64,000 bases of DNA from an uncultured Schlesneria sp. (GTDB lineage: Bacteria > Planctomycetota > Planctomycetia > Planctomycetales > Planctomycetaceae), in contig CAIMFH010000148.1 in NCBI GenBank assembly GCA_903840265.1, positions 1 to 64,000 of the forward strand, given 5' to 3'. The notes under the pieces are model-generated. The model saw only the letters and a list, made by a program, of their open reading frames with translations, was not told where the DNA came from and did no database searches. Positions 1-8,942 of this stretch are shown in pieces. The number at the start of each line of letters is the position of its first letter. Within the stretch, counting starts at the first letter, position 1. Position numbers and translations under genes: made by a program.

Positions 1-162
1 CAACCCCATCTCACGATACAATGAGTCTGTGGACATGCTGAACTCTCCTCTGGAATGTCGTGCCGCTAAACACAACTCCAGGGGTGACCAGCATGTCCGC
101 TTTTTTCAACTCATCCCCCCAAATAGTCGGATGAACCCAAAGACCTGACGCCTCGTTGTGCC

Positions 163-753
163 TTGTTGGTAAGAGATAAATATCTCGAAGAAGTTCCCGG
201 AACCGCACCACAACAGTACAGCTGTTGCGATGGTCGTGGCCAGATTATCCACGAATACCCCCAAGATGACAAAGGATTATTGATTCGTCGAGATCGCGCG
301 GAAGTCATCGTGAGACAAGCTGCGGAAGCGAAGTGCTTCTCGTACAAAGCAGAACTGACTGTGGAAGGAGCAGCTCCGCTTTATGAGCAGCTCAGAGACT
401 ACAAACAAGTACCATATGCAGAAAAAGTACTTGATCAACTCCACGCAGAGAGTCGACATCGGGGAACGTTGCCAAGCAGTTCCACCATTGGCGCGATGCT
501 GGTGTTCAGTCCCACTGATGGACGACGTGAGCCGATTTCGCACTATCGCGATTGCTACGACAACTGGCAGAATCGAGAGTTCGAAATTCTGCCGTATCGT
601 TATGCACTCGACGATACAGCGATCAAAGAGTTTCAAAATCAGTACTTGGATCAGATCAGAAATGATCTGGTCGCCTGTCTGGGGCGATCAGGGCGAAAAG
701 CAGCGAAGAGCACCCGCACTTACCAGTTGACGTTTGTTTGGGGCTTGTTGTGA
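163..753 (+). CDS. Hypothetical protein (196 aa, TTG start)
   Basis: I do not recognise this protein. The frame is open from about base 130 and has no upstream ATG, so the start would be the TTG at 163; the true start is uncertain and the gene could be a 5'-truncated remnant. The product is soluble-looking, without signal peptide or membrane segment. Its C-terminal half carries an aromatic and acidic stretch (HYRDCYDNWQN, then LDDTAIKEFQNQYLDQ). Codon third positions are noticeably richer in A/T than in pgi and most other genes here, which hints at a foreign or decaying gene. A complete 66-codon frame on the other strand (11-211) overlaps the start region, so even the coding strand at the left edge is not certain. 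Confidence 0.4.
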   Translation: MLVRDKYLEEVPGTAPQQYSCCDGRGQIIHEYPQDDKGLLIRRDRAEVIVRQAAEAKCFSYKAELTVEGAAPLYEQLRDYKQVPYAEKVLDQLHAESRHRGTLPSSSTIGAMLVFSPTDGRREPISHYRDCYDNWQNREFEILPYRYALDDTAIKEFQNQYLDQIRNDLVACLGRSGRKAAKSTRTYQLTFVWGLL

Positions 754-800
754 TGAGTCGCGTTACACAATGTTGGTCAATTCGCATTAAGGAAAGAACG

Positions 801-923
801 ATGTTTCGATTTGTTTTGACGCTTGCGGTTTGTTTGTCCTTCGTCTCGTCCGAGTGCTGGCCTGCGATGTTCAGCCAACCCATTTCTCAGCATTTGCCTC
901 GCAGTCACAAAGGCGCACACTAG
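801..923 (+). CDS. Tiny putative secreted peptide (40 aa)
   Basis: A short frame starts at ATG 801, preceded by a purine-rich AAGGAAAG sequence at good distance. The product begins MFRFVLTLAVCLSFVSSE, a textbook Sec signal sequence with positive n-region and hydrophobic core, leaving a mature peptide of only about 20 residues (one Cys, basic C-terminus with His and Lys). A perfect 12-bp hairpin lies 37 bases after the stop. Start signal, signal sequence and hairpin together suggest a real mini-gene, but no family is recognised and coding potential of so short a frame is hard to judge by eye. Confidence 0.4.
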   Translation: MFRFVLTLAVCLSFVSSECWPAMFSQPISQHLPRSHKGAH

Positions 924-959
924 CCGTCAACTCTCAGTATTTTCGGATTGTGGCACGAT

Positions 960-986
960 GCGGGTCTCTCGTATCGAGAGACCCGC
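960..986. terminator. Perfect 12-bp hairpin between convergent genes
   Basis: Bases 960-971 and 975-986 form a perfect 12-bp stem with a 3-base loop (TAT). There is no following T-run. It lies between the tiny secreted-peptide gene (plus) and the 3' end of pgi (minus), so it may work as a two-way transcription stop or RNA stabiliser. Confidence 0.55.
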
Positions 987-1118
987 GTCATGCTTTGCAA
1001 AATCTAGGGACTGTTTGTCACTACGGCCAATTGGCCCGGCGTGGAGACCAAATCTGCTCTTGCCCCTTTAGTCCTAATCTCTCAGCGAGACTGTTTCCAC
1101 TTGGATTCGAAACAGCAG

Positions 1119-2738
1119 TTATTCTTCGTGAATCACTTCACGAAACGTCGCCGTTTCGGGCGTGTCGCCGTCCACGTGATCGACACCACGTCCGATGTTT
1201 GCGGCCAGATGCTGCAACAGCTTGTAGACCCACTCTGTTCGGTCGGGCAGCCCAATCGCGGCAGCGACTTGTTCGGCCGTTTGCGGTTCGTCGACTTGCT
1301 TGAGGTGAGCCACCAGCCGGGATTGCAGATCGAGGACTGATGCCGCCGCCTTCTTGCCCGCTTCGACACCGGGCTGGTGATAGGCGTTGATGTTGACCAG
1401 TTCGGCGTAGAGACCGACAGCCCGTTCGTACAGTGCGATCAAGGCACCGATGCTGCGACCATCGACTTCGTAGACCGAGATCGTGATCGAATCGCGACCG
1501 CTGTCGTAGAGTGCCTCGCGCGTTCCCAACAAGAAGCCTTGCAGGTAATCGCCCGCCGTGATCCCCGGTTCCACTTCGAAGTCGAATTCGGAGAGTTCGC
1601 CCTGATCGTCGGTATCGAGGTCTCGGTCCTTCAGCACCTGAATAAACGTCGCGAAGAAGTTGGGGATGCCGTCTCGCAGTTGTTGCACGTAAGCATGCTG
1701 GTCGGTCGAGCCCTTGTTGCCGTAGACGGCAATCCCTTGATGGACAGTCTTGCCGTCTCGATCCAGTTCCTTGCCCAGCGATTCCATGACCAGTTGCTGC
1801 AAGTAGCGGCTGAACAGACAGAGCCGATCCTTGTACGGCAGGATCACCATGTCTTTCGTGCCGCGTCCGTTGCCGATGTGGTACCACATCAATGCCAGCA
1901 GCGCGGCCGGGTTCTTCATGGGGTCGGATTCGCGCGTCAGCCGGTCCATTGCGGCGGCACCGTCGAGCAGATCTCCGGTGTAGAGACCTTGCAGCGCAGC
2001 GGGAAGCAGTCCCACGGCCGACAGCACCGATGTCCGTCCGCCGACCCAGTCCCACATCGGGAACGTGGTCAGCCAGCCTTCGGACTTGGCAACCTTGTCG
2101 AGTTTGCTGCCCACTTGTGTGATCGCGACCGCGTGCTTGGCGAAGTCGACCCCGGCATCGCGGTAGGCCTTCTGGACTTCGAGCATCCCGTTGCGAGTTT
2201 CGGGCGTCCCACCGGACTTAGAAACGACCACGACCAGCGTCTTACCGAGTTGGCCGTCCAGTTCGCCGAGGATCTGATCAATCCCGTCGGGATCGGTGTT
2301 GTCGATAAAGAACGGCATCATCGCGTCGAACGGAGACCCCAACCCTTGCGCGACAAACTGCGGGCCGAGGGCCGAGCCACCGATGCCGCACACGATCAGG
2401 AACTGGAACTCTTCGTCGGCCGAGGTGATGCGATTCTCGTGAATGTCTTCCGCAAACTTGGCGATCGCGGCCTGAGTGTCGCGGATTTCCGCGGTGATCT
2501 CGGGGGTTGGCGCCAGTTCGGGGGCTCGCAGCCAGTAGTGGCCGACCATCCGATTTTCATCAGGATTGGCAATCGCCCCTTCTTCCAGAGCTTTCATTGC
2601 GGCCAGCGCCTGCTGCATGCGAGGCAGCAGCGGAGCCAGGTCGCTCTGTTCGAACCGCACGCGACTGACATCCAGCGAGAAGCCCAGGTCGTCATCGGTG
2701 ATCAGATACTGACAATATCGTATCCATGCAGCAGACAT
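1119..2738 (-). CDS. pgi: Glucose-6-phosphate isomerase
   Basis: Interconverts glucose-6-phosphate and fructose-6-phosphate in glycolysis and gluconeogenesis; cytoplasmic. The 539-residue product carries the family hallmarks in order: GIGGSALG (118-125), phosphate-binding SKSGGTPET (173-181), [13 protein letters not shown] (232-244), ESLGKE with the catalytic-base Glu (319-324), [10 protein letters not shown] (340-349), and the C-terminal QPGVEAGKK with the conserved catalytic Lys region (455-463). Length fits the family's usual 450-550 residues. The ATG at 2738 has GAGG about six bases upstream. It is monocistronic, with convergent small genes downstream and a divergent adaptor gene upstream. 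Long frames on the opposite strand of this gene are GC-rich shadows. Confidence 0.97.
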   Translation of the reverse strand: MSAAWIRYCQYLITDDDLGFSLDVSRVRFEQSDLAPLLPRMQQALAAMKALEEGAIANPDENRMVGHYWLRAPELAPTPEITAEIRDTQAAIAKFAEDIHENRITSADEEFQFLIVCGIGGSALGPQFVAQGLGSPFDAMMPFFIDNTDPDGIDQILGELDGQLGKTLVVVVSKSGGTPETRNGMLEVQKAYRDAGVDFAKHAVAITQVGSKLDKVAKSEGWLTTFPMWDWVGGRTSVLSAVGLLPAALQGLYTGDLLDGAAAMDRLTRESDPMKNPAALLALMWYHIGNGRGTKDMVILPYKDRLCLFSRYLQQLVMESLGKELDRDGKTVHQGIAVYGNKGSTDQHAYVQQLRDGIPNFFATFIQVLKDRDLDTDDQGELSEFDFEVEPGITAGDYLQGFLLGTREALYDSGRDSITISVYEVDGRSIGALIALYERAVGLYAELVNINAYHQPGVEAGKKAAASVLDLQSRLVAHLKQVDEPQTAEQVAAAIGLPDRTEWVYKLLQHLAANIGRGVDHVDGDTPETATFREVIHEE

Positions 2739-3068
2739 GGTTCGCCTCTATCGAAATGGAAGACTGGCAGGGCCGCTGACGCGCCGACTCTGCGGGATCG
2801 CTGGAACGTGGTCACTACGATAACGACGTTCCGCCAGCAGTGCGACAGACGCCGCCATCGTCTATGATCGTCTTTCACCGCCTTCATGGACTTGTTGACG
2901 CAAACGGCTGAAGATTTCTTAAAGACGAGTCAAGAATCGCATCTCAAATTGACCTGCCGCCGATAGGAGAATAGCTTTGAGATGGTTTTTGTGTGATTCT
3001 GCTTTGCCTTTCTGCGGTGGAGTCGACAGAGCGGGAGTCGTTCGGGCAAATCACAAGCGGAGGGTACC
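2739..3068. other. Divergent intergenic region pgi / efflux adaptor
   Basis: About 330 bases without a convincing gene. It must hold the promoters of pgi (leftward) and the adaptor gene (rightward). I see the adaptor's GGAGGG ribosome site at its right end but no clear -35/-10 pair or riboswitch. Confidence 0.4.
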
Positions 3069-4058
3069 ATGAAAGGTTCGCGGGTCCGGACACTTATCCT
3101 GTTCGTGGTTTCTCTCTCCCTTTTTGCCTGTAGTTCACCCAAGGCAAAGCCTCCGCGCAGGGCTCCTCAGGTCACGGTCGGCCTGGTTCAGTCCAAAACA
3201 GTCACGCTCTCGGAGAAATACGTCTGCCAGCTTCGTGCGGACCACCATATTGACATTCGCGCCCAGGAGGTCGGGTATCTTGACGCGATTGAAGTGAAAG
3301 AGCGCCAGATGGTGAAACAGGGTGATGTCCTGTTTCAGATCAATTACAAGAAGCTGTTCCAAGACAAGGCCGCCGCTTCGGAGGGGCCTTCGCCGGACGG
3401 TGCCAATGTGACGAAAGCCCGAGCCGGTGCCGACGCGGCGACGGTGGCATTGGGTATCGCCCCGCTGACGGCACCTTTTGATGGAATGGTGGGACGAATC
3501 TCGCTGGAGGTCGGCAGCATCATCCAGAAAGGTGAAGCCTTAACGACGTTATCCGATAACGACACAATGCGGGCCTATTTTCACCTCTCCGAAGCCCGCT
3601 ACCTGGAATTCAAGACCGAGTTGGAAGAGCACAAGGATGAACCGCACATCGAACTTTTCTTGCCCAACGGCAAAAAATACGATCACATCGGCCAACTTGC
3701 TGCAATCGGTGCCAACTTCAATACCGAGACCGGAACGGTAAGTTTCCGGGCCGACTTTGCCAACCCGGATCACCTGCTGCAACATGGCCAGACGGCCACT
3801 CTGCTGATCGGCCGAATCCAGCATCATGCCATCGTCATTCCTCACCGAGCGACATTCGAAATCAGTGACGATCGCTACGTATTCGTGGTCGACAAGGACG
3901 ATGTCGCCCGGCGACGCAAGATCGTCATCGACGATGAGACGGACGACCTCTATGTCATCAAGGAAGGGCTTCAGGTCGACGAGAAGATCATCGTCGACGG
4001 AGTTCTGCACGTTCACGATGGCGAGAAGGTGGAATACAGCGATCAGCCGTCCAAGTGA
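3069..4058 (+). CDS. Efflux RND-type periplasmic adaptor lipoprotein, hairpin-less
   Basis: Resembles AcrA/MexA-type membrane fusion proteins that bridge an inner-membrane RND pump and an outer-membrane channel. The start ATG follows GGAGGG. Residues 1-21 form a lipoprotein signal with lipobox LFAC (Cys21). Two lipoyl half-motifs are visible (about 64-95, and 133-163 with APFDGMVGRI), then the beta-barrel and membrane-proximal domains. The oddity is between the halves: only about 35 residues (96-132, rich in Ala, Gly and Pro) replace the usual 60-100-residue alpha-helical hairpin, so the protein is 329 aa instead of about 370-400. No RND pump or TolC-like gene follows. It may be a degraded or specialised adaptor working with a distant pump. 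Confidence 0.85.
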   Translation: MKGSRVRTLILFVVSLSLFACSSPKAKPPRRAPQVTVGLVQSKTVTLSEKYVCQLRADHHIDIRAQEVGYLDAIEVKERQMVKQGDVLFQINYKKLFQDKAAASEGPSPDGANVTKARAGADAATVALGIAPLTAPFDGMVGRISLEVGSIIQKGEALTTLSDNDTMRAYFHLSEARYLEFKTELEEHKDEPHIELFLPNGKKYDHIGQLAAIGANFNTETGTVSFRADFANPDHLLQHGQTATLLIGRIQHHAIVIPHRATFEISDDRYVFVVDKDDVARRRKIVIDDETDDLYVIKEGLQVDEKIIVDGVLHVHDGEKVEYSDQPSK

Positions 4059-4089
4059 GATGAGGACAGTTGAGTGGCAACCTAATCGG

Positions 4090-4368
4090 CTACTTTGGCG
4101 CGATGCTCCTGTCCGAACGTAGGTAAGCGACGAAACGTGTCGCGATGATTCCCATCCAAGCGATCATTGGCTGAACGAGCAGAAATGTGAATAGAGGTTC
4201 TTTGCATAGAACCAGCGCCGCAGGGTGGTCGATCAATTTCACGACAACGACAACTCCTGCCAGTGCGACGAGAGGCGTTGTGCTGAGGCCATACATGATC
4301 AGACTCCAAATGCCGCTTGGTCCGGTGAACTCCTTACGTACAAAGTCGAAAACAACTCTCTTCCACAT
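4090..4368 (-). CDS. Small two-segment membrane protein
   Basis: A 92-residue product of unknown function. I prefer the ATG at 4368 because GGAGAGG lies directly upstream; an in-frame ATG 51 bases earlier lacks such a site. After a basic N-terminus (MWKRVVFDFVRKEF) there are two hydrophobic segments: about residues 22-46 (with LVALAGVVVVV) and 55-82 (with FLLVQPMIAWMGIIA). The tail is short and polar. It converges on the adaptor gene with a 31-base gap and shows no link to it. No family recognised. Confidence 0.55.
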   Translation of the reverse strand: MWKRVVFDFVRKEFTGPSGIWSLIMYGLSTTPLVALAGVVVVVKLIDHPAALVLCKEPLFTFLLVQPMIAWMGIIATRFVAYLRSDRSIAPK

Positions 4369-4866
4369 CACCCTCTCCAAACGATACCAAGACTTCAACA
4401 GCAGTCTTTCGGCGGGCACGCGGTCCGCAAAAGCGATGCTAGCGCGCTTCCCTCAACCTCCGAGATCTCAAAACGAGATTTTTCGCCTTCCGATCATGAA
4501 GTCATCGCACGCCGCGATTAGTTACTTCGCGAAATCATCTTTTAGCAAATCGAACAGGACCTAATTGCTTTTCCATAAATACATTACATCTTGCCTCCGC
4601 AAAACGCTCTCTCCCCGCGAAGAGCCGCTGCAATCTCTTGCAAGAGGCCTGTCGATCTACTACCATCTCCGACATTGAGACTCAGTCTCAACTTGCCAGC
4701 CAGATTCAGCCAGCTTGAAATCCCGCCCCTTGAGCGTGGTGTTTGATACTCCATCGAGCCCCTGCTCTCGTTAGTGAAAGACGTTTGTTCCACTCCAGCT
4801 TTTCGACAGATGTTGTCGTCGAGCAGCCGTCGAGTGTGGCCGAGCGAATGTTGAAGGAACTTGCCC
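4369..4866. other. Intergenic region, no gene seen
   Basis: About 500 bases between a leftward small membrane protein and the rightward GYF protein. Base composition is lower in GC than in the coding parts. Short frames here lack start signals and protein-like composition. It presumably holds two divergent promoters; I could not point to specific boxes. Confidence 0.4.
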
Positions 4867-6639
4867 ATGGCAGATCAATGGTTCTATCGGGTGTTCGGTC
4901 AAGTCGTAGGGCCCATGCCGCTGGAAAAACTGCGCGAGTTGGCCGACAGTGGAACGATCCGAGCTCTGGATGATGTTCGATCAGGTTCGTCCGACTGGGT
5001 TGCCGCGGCCACGATTGATGAACTGGGGCTGTCCACCAGCGAACGTCACACCAATTCCAACATGGCGACGATGACGATGAGCGATCTTGAGATCGCCACC
5101 ACCACCAGCAACGATGACTGGTACTACGAGATGGGTGGGCAGGAACTGGGCCCGATTACATTCGACGAACTGTTGACGTTTGCCGAGCAGGAACAGATCA
5201 GCGCCGATGACCAGATCAAGCTTGGCGCGCAGGGGAAATGGCGACGAGCTGGCTCCATCGGACGTTTGATGGCCGCAATGCCCTACAGAGCCGTTGAGAA
5301 GACGATTGCGCCGACTCCGGTGAGCCGTCCCCTTGATCGGCAACCCCCTGAAATCGTCGTCGCTCCTCAAGCTCTTCCCGAACCCGATCTGGAAGCAACC
5401 TACCGAGCCGCCTACGAAGACGCCAAGGCCAAAGTCGCAGAGACGATCCTGGCGCAAGCCGAAGCGACGTATCAGGCGGCCGAACAGCAGGCGCAGGGAC
5501 TGATCGCGTGGTCCGCGAAACCCGAGATGGATCGGCACTGGTGGGGCTGGTCGAACGGAGTTGAATTTGGCCCCGTCGAATTTACTCAGGTCTTTGGTTT
5601 GGCCAAGGCGGGTCAGCTGAAGGCGACGGACTTCGTTCGTAACGGCCAGTTTGGACAATATGTTCCCGCCTCGAATTTGCCGGGACTATTCAACGCGGTC
5701 GCGATGTTGATGCAAGCCAAACAGCAACGCGATCTGGCGGCCAGTCAGGCTCAAGCGGCTGCGGCGGCTGTCGCACCTCCGGTCGTTCCGATCATGGCGA
5801 TAAGGCCAGTGCAGACCAGCGAACCAGTGCGCGTGGTCAAGGAATCGTCACCGCAGCCCGCGACGCCTCGACGACAATCGGATGCTGTCATCGCCGTGAC
5901 CGCATCGGCCCCGAAACCTCGGTCGAATCCCGAGTTAGACACAGTTCCCGCTTCGAATCGCGCTGCTTCCAACCTTTCGATCAATACGCCTGCTGACGTA
6001 GTTCCCGTCTCGCCAGAGCCGGCTAGACCAACCCCTGCTCGACCAATGGGCTATTCATCGCCCATGGCATCGACGAGCGGATTCGGTTCTTCGTCGAGTT
6101 CGTCCTATGCCACGAGCCGCCCGGCACCGGTGGCGGTGGCGAAGTCGTACCCGAAGAAGAGGTCATCGGCTTCTGATTCGACGTGGTTCTCTGACATGCT
6201 GGACACCTTGAAGCAGCCCAAGATCCTGGGAGCGGCCGTCGCGGTGTTGCTGGTTGTCGGCTGGGTTGCCATGCCAAAGAGCCGCGGAGCGGATATCAAG
6301 CGGTATCAGGCGCTCAAGCAGATCCATGATGAGATCCAAACGAAACGCTCCAGCCCGGGGGAACTCGCCTCGCTGCAAGAGAAGCTCGGTACGACAGCCA
6401 AGAAAATTCTGGCCGAAGTCAAAGACAAGGCCAGCCGCGATGAACCGGTGAAGCAGTCGTTGCTGTGGGCCACTCGCGACGAAGTTCCGCGGATGATCCA
6501 AGCCGGATTCGCCGTCGAATCACCTGCCGAAAAATCATTCGCCGCTCGATTGAAAGAAGCGGCTTACGACCTGGGTCTGGAGAAGCGGCCCGAGATCCAG
6601 ATGGCGCAGGTGGTCCCGCAGACCGGCGATGATAATTGA
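4867..6639 (+). CDS. Triple GYF-domain membrane protein
   Basis: A 590-residue protein. The start is ATG 4867, eight bases after AAGGA; a TTG six bases earlier is less likely. Three GYF_2-like domains are visible from their W-[FY]-Y/G-P-[MVI] patterns: about residues 4-50 (WFYRVFGQVVGP), 84-135 (WYYEMGGQELGP) and 224-272 (WWGWSNGVEFGP). Then comes a long linker rich in Pro, Ala and Ser (about 290-440, including a serine run), one transmembrane segment near 452-470 (AAVAVLLVVGWVAM) and a charged helical C-terminal domain. GYF_2 domains are typical of planctomycete membrane proteins and bind proline-rich partners in the families where this is known. Topology is probably GYF domains in the cytoplasm. 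Specific role unknown; it converges on the Fic gene. Confidence 0.8.
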   Translation: MADQWFYRVFGQVVGPMPLEKLRELADSGTIRALDDVRSGSSDWVAAATIDELGLSTSERHTNSNMATMTMSDLEIATTTSNDDWYYEMGGQELGPITFDELLTFAEQEQISADDQIKLGAQGKWRRAGSIGRLMAAMPYRAVEKTIAPTPVSRPLDRQPPEIVVAPQALPEPDLEATYRAAYEDAKAKVAETILAQAEATYQAAEQQAQGLIAWSAKPEMDRHWWGWSNGVEFGPVEFTQVFGLAKAGQLKATDFVRNGQFGQYVPASNLPGLFNAVAMLMQAKQQRDLAASQAQAAAAAVAPPVVPIMAIRPVQTSEPVRVVKESSPQPATPRRQSDAVIAVTASAPKPRSNPELDTVPASNRAASNLSINTPADVVPVSPEPARPTPARPMGYSSPMASTSGFGSSSSSSYATSRPAPVAVAKSYPKKRSSASDSTWFSDMLDTLKQPKILGAAVAVLLVVGWVAMPKSRGADIKRYQALKQIHDEIQTKRSSPGELASLQEKLGTTAKKILAEVKDKASRDEPVKQSLLWATRDEVPRMIQAGFAVESPAEKSFAARLKEAAYDLGLEKRPEIQMAQVVPQTGDDN

Positions 6640-6665
6640 ACACTCATCCGCTTGTAACGTTGGAT

Positions 6666-7787
6666 TTAGCTGAGTCGTCGTTTGCCGGGGATTTCGTGCC
6701 CACTGTCAACCAACAAGGTCTCGTACTCTTTCGCCAGCCGATAGGTTCGTGACTTGGTGGCTGGGTTTCCGATCACCAGAAACCCGGACTTCAGCCATCG
6801 CTGGCAGAGTAAGTAAGCTTGTCGGGCGGGAAGCTTGAAGAACTTCGCCACGTCGTTTCGCGTGACTTCCTTCATGCGAAAGAATAGACCCAACACTCGT
6901 CGTTGCTGCGCAGAAAGATCTCGCAGGACGACGCTCTGTTCAGGCGTGGAGTGCCGACTCGCGAGTTCCGCTCGTGATCGGACCGTGGCAAATGACTCTG
7001 CCATGCCCAGGCAGAAGTACGTCACAAACGAAGTCACGTCGGCTTCGGCACGTCCGAAGTAGTAGTTATGGCTATTTCCGACGGCCAGGCCGCTGTAGTA
7101 ATCGCTCAGGTTGTCAGCGTAGTACTCTTCGAGCGAATAGATACCATTCAAACCATAGCCATTGCGATGCAGGATCAAGTTGGTCAATAGCCGGGCGGTT
7201 CGACCGTTTCCGTCAAAGTAGGGATGGATCGTCGCAAACTGATAGTGCGCCAGAGCCGCGACTACGGGCACGGGGATGTCGTCTTCAACGATCGAGCTAT
7301 TGATCCAGCGCACCAGTTCGCGCATCATGGCGGGAACATCTTTGGGCTCGGGCGGCATATAAACAATTCGATTCGTCCGTGAATCGCGAATGACATTCTG
7401 CCCATCGCGATAACGACTCGGTTGCGACTTGCCACACATCACCAGTGAATGAATCGTGCGGACTTCTTTCTCGATCAGTTTGGTTGAATTACTGCTGATC
7501 CGTTCCACATATTCCATGGCGGCGAAGTAGTGACGAACCTCGGCTTCGTCTCGTTCGCGACCGGGAAAGTTCCCCTCGCCTTCGAATACGGCTTCCACTT
7601 GCAGGGCCGTGAGCCGATTACCTTCAATCTGCGTCGACAGATGAGTAGAAAGCAGCCGCGCAGTTCGGCGGAGAGAATCGAGCATCCGAGCTGATAGAGG
7701 CAGCGTGGCAACCAACTGACGGTCGGCCTCTAAGCTCATTAACGCTTTGGCAACTTTGCCCGTGATTCGATAGGTCGGTGAAAACAT
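6666..7787 (-). CDS. Fic-domain AMP-transferase with winged-helix tail
   Basis: Fic enzymes usually transfer AMP from ATP to hydroxyl groups of target proteins. The 373-residue product has the core motif HPYFDGNGR (188-196), matching HPFx[DE]GNGR with all catalytic residues. An inhibitory alpha-helix motif STQIEG (51-56, fitting [ST]xxxE[GN]) lies upstream of the core, which is the class II self-inhibited arrangement. Around 300-373 the sequence looks like a winged helix-turn-helix (RNDVAKFFKLPARQAYLLC), common in stand-alone Fic proteins. I chose ATG 7787 because GGAG sits seven bases upstream; an alternative start 48 bases earlier has no site. It has no antitoxin partner, as expected for an internally inhibited type. 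Confidence 0.92.
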   Translation of the reverse strand: MFSPTYRITGKVAKALMSLEADRQLVATLPLSARMLDSLRRTARLLSTHLSTQIEGNRLTALQVEAVFEGEGNFPGRERDEAEVRHYFAAMEYVERISSNSTKLIEKEVRTIHSLVMCGKSQPSRYRDGQNVIRDSRTNRIVYMPPEPKDVPAMMRELVRWINSSIVEDDIPVPVVAALAHYQFATIHPYFDGNGRTARLLTNLILHRNGYGLNGIYSLEEYYADNLSDYYSGLAVGNSHNYYFGRAEADVTSFVTYFCLGMAESFATVRSRAELASRHSTPEQSVVLRDLSAQQRRVLGLFFRMKEVTRNDVAKFFKLPARQAYLLCQRWLKSGFLVIGNPATKSRTYRLAKEYETLLVDSGHEIPGKRRLS

Positions 7788-7860
7788 GCGGCAGCTCCAA
7801 GAAGGTGAGACTAGCCGCTGCCGAGAAAATGTCAAGAAAGTGTCGAGAAACCGCGGGTGG

Positions 7861-7940
7861 GTGGCACGTCCCTGAAGCTTTGTGAAGGGCGTGGTCTTCG
7901 CGTTTATCCCCCGTCCTTCGAAGACTCAGGGACGTGCCAC
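7861..7940. repeat. Short inverted-repeat element, 15-bp perfect arms
   Basis: Bases 7861-7875 and 7926-7940 are perfect inverted copies (GTGGCACGTCCCTGA and its complement), enclosing about 50 non-coding bases. The element sits upstream of the Fic start in the gap before the sigma-28 terminator. It could be a MITE-like repeat or an RNA hairpin. Confidence 0.6.
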
Positions 7941-8019
7941 ACCTTCGAGTGCGGACGCAGCGCCGCTCGCCTGGGCGTATCTCGCAACGCTTCGCTCGCG
8001 ATCGCGGGTATCAATGAAC

Positions 8020-8053
8020 AAGCCCCGACGAAGATGAGTCTTCGTCGGGGCTT
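8020..8053. terminator. Hairpin terminator after the sigma-28 gene
   Basis: A 15-bp perfect stem (8020-8034 with 8039-8053), 4-base loop, core AGCCCCGACGAAGA. Read leftward it follows the sigma-28 stop by about 25 bases and is followed by a T-rich TTGTTC. It most likely ends the flagellar operon. Confidence 0.8.
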
Positions 8054-8077
8054 TGATGTTCAGACCCGTGCTCAAGC

Positions 8078-8863
8078 TTATTGCTGAGCGAATTCGGGAC
8101 GGCGGCGGCCGAGTTGTTCTTTCAGGCGATTCACGATGCTCGAATGCATCTGGCTGACTCGCGATTCGGACAGACCCAGCGTCGTGCCGATTTCCTTCAT
8201 CGTCAGTTCCTCGTAATAGTAGAGGATGATGATGAGGCGTTCGTTGCGATTCAGGCCTTTGGTGACCAGCTTCATCACATCGCGCTTTTGAATGCAGCGT
8301 GTGGGGTCTTCGCCCTTGGTGTCCTCGATGATATCGATCTCGCGGACATCCTTGTAGCTGTCAGTCTCGTACCACTTCTTGTTCAAGCTGACCAGGTTGA
8401 CCGCGCTGGCTTCCTGCTTGAGTTTTTCGTATTCCTCGACCGGAACACCCATCTTGCGAGAGACTTCTACGTCTGTCGGCGGGCGTCCAAATTCGGCTTC
8501 GGCTTCCTTGCGGGCCGCTTCCACCTTGCTGGCTTTACTGCGCACCAGGCGCGGCACCCAGTCCATCGTGCGTAGTTCGTCGAGCATCGCTCCACGAATA
8601 CGCGGCACACAATACGTCTCGAACTTGACGCCTCGTTCCAGATCGAATGCTTCAATCGCATCGATCAGCCCGAAGACGCCAGCCGAGATCAAGTCGTTCA
8701 GGTCGACTCCATCCGGCAGCTTCGCCCAGACTCGTTCCGCGTTGTAGCGGACCAAGGGCAAAAAGCGTTCGATCAGTTTATTGCGCAACGACTGGTTCGT
8801 TTGATCGCATTTGAAATTTGCCCAAATCTGGGCAATATCTTCTTCGGATACTCTCGTGACCAT
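8078..8863 (-). CDS. fliA: RNA polymerase sigma factor for flagellar operons (sigma-28)
   Basis: Directs RNA polymerase to late flagellar and chemotaxis promoters. The 261-residue product shows the FliA/WhiG layout: region 2 (LPLVRYNAERVWAKLP, then DLISAGVFGLIDAIEAFD and GVKFETYCVPRIRGAMLDEL), a short region 3 (DVEVSRKMGVPVEEYEKL) and region 4 (LIIILYYYEELTMKEIG, then LGLSESRVSQMHSSIVNRL). I chose ATG 8863 because GGAGGG lies just upstream; an in-frame ATG 39 bases earlier has no site. It is the last gene of the flhA-flhF-flhG cluster and is followed by a strong hairpin. Activity is normally controlled by the anti-sigma FlgM, which is not seen in this window. Confidence 0.93.
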   Translation of the reverse strand: MVTRVSEEDIAQIWANFKCDQTNQSLRNKLIERFLPLVRYNAERVWAKLPDGVDLNDLISAGVFGLIDAIEAFDLERGVKFETYCVPRIRGAMLDELRTMDWVPRLVRSKASKVEAARKEAEAEFGRPPTDVEVSRKMGVPVEEYEKLKQEASAVNLVSLNKKWYETDSYKDVREIDIIEDTKGEDPTRCIQKRDVMKLVTKGLNRNERLIIILYYYEELTMKEIGTTLGLSESRVSQMHSSIVNRLKEQLGRRRPEFAQQ

Positions 8864-8942
8864 CCAACCCTCCATGGTTGTCATTGTTCCACAGTGAATC
8901 ATTCACTGCGAAATGACGTCGTTGCCGTCAGATGATATACCG

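Noticed and set aside
11-211. 66-codon leftward frame at the left edge
   Set aside because: Looks fairly protein-like but has no start signal I trust and overlaps the plus-strand hypothetical gene; not enough to call.
1377-2867. 496-codon open frame opposite pgi
   Set aside because: GC-rich shadow of a clear glucose-6-phosphate isomerase gene; Arg/Gln/Val-heavy composition and no motif.
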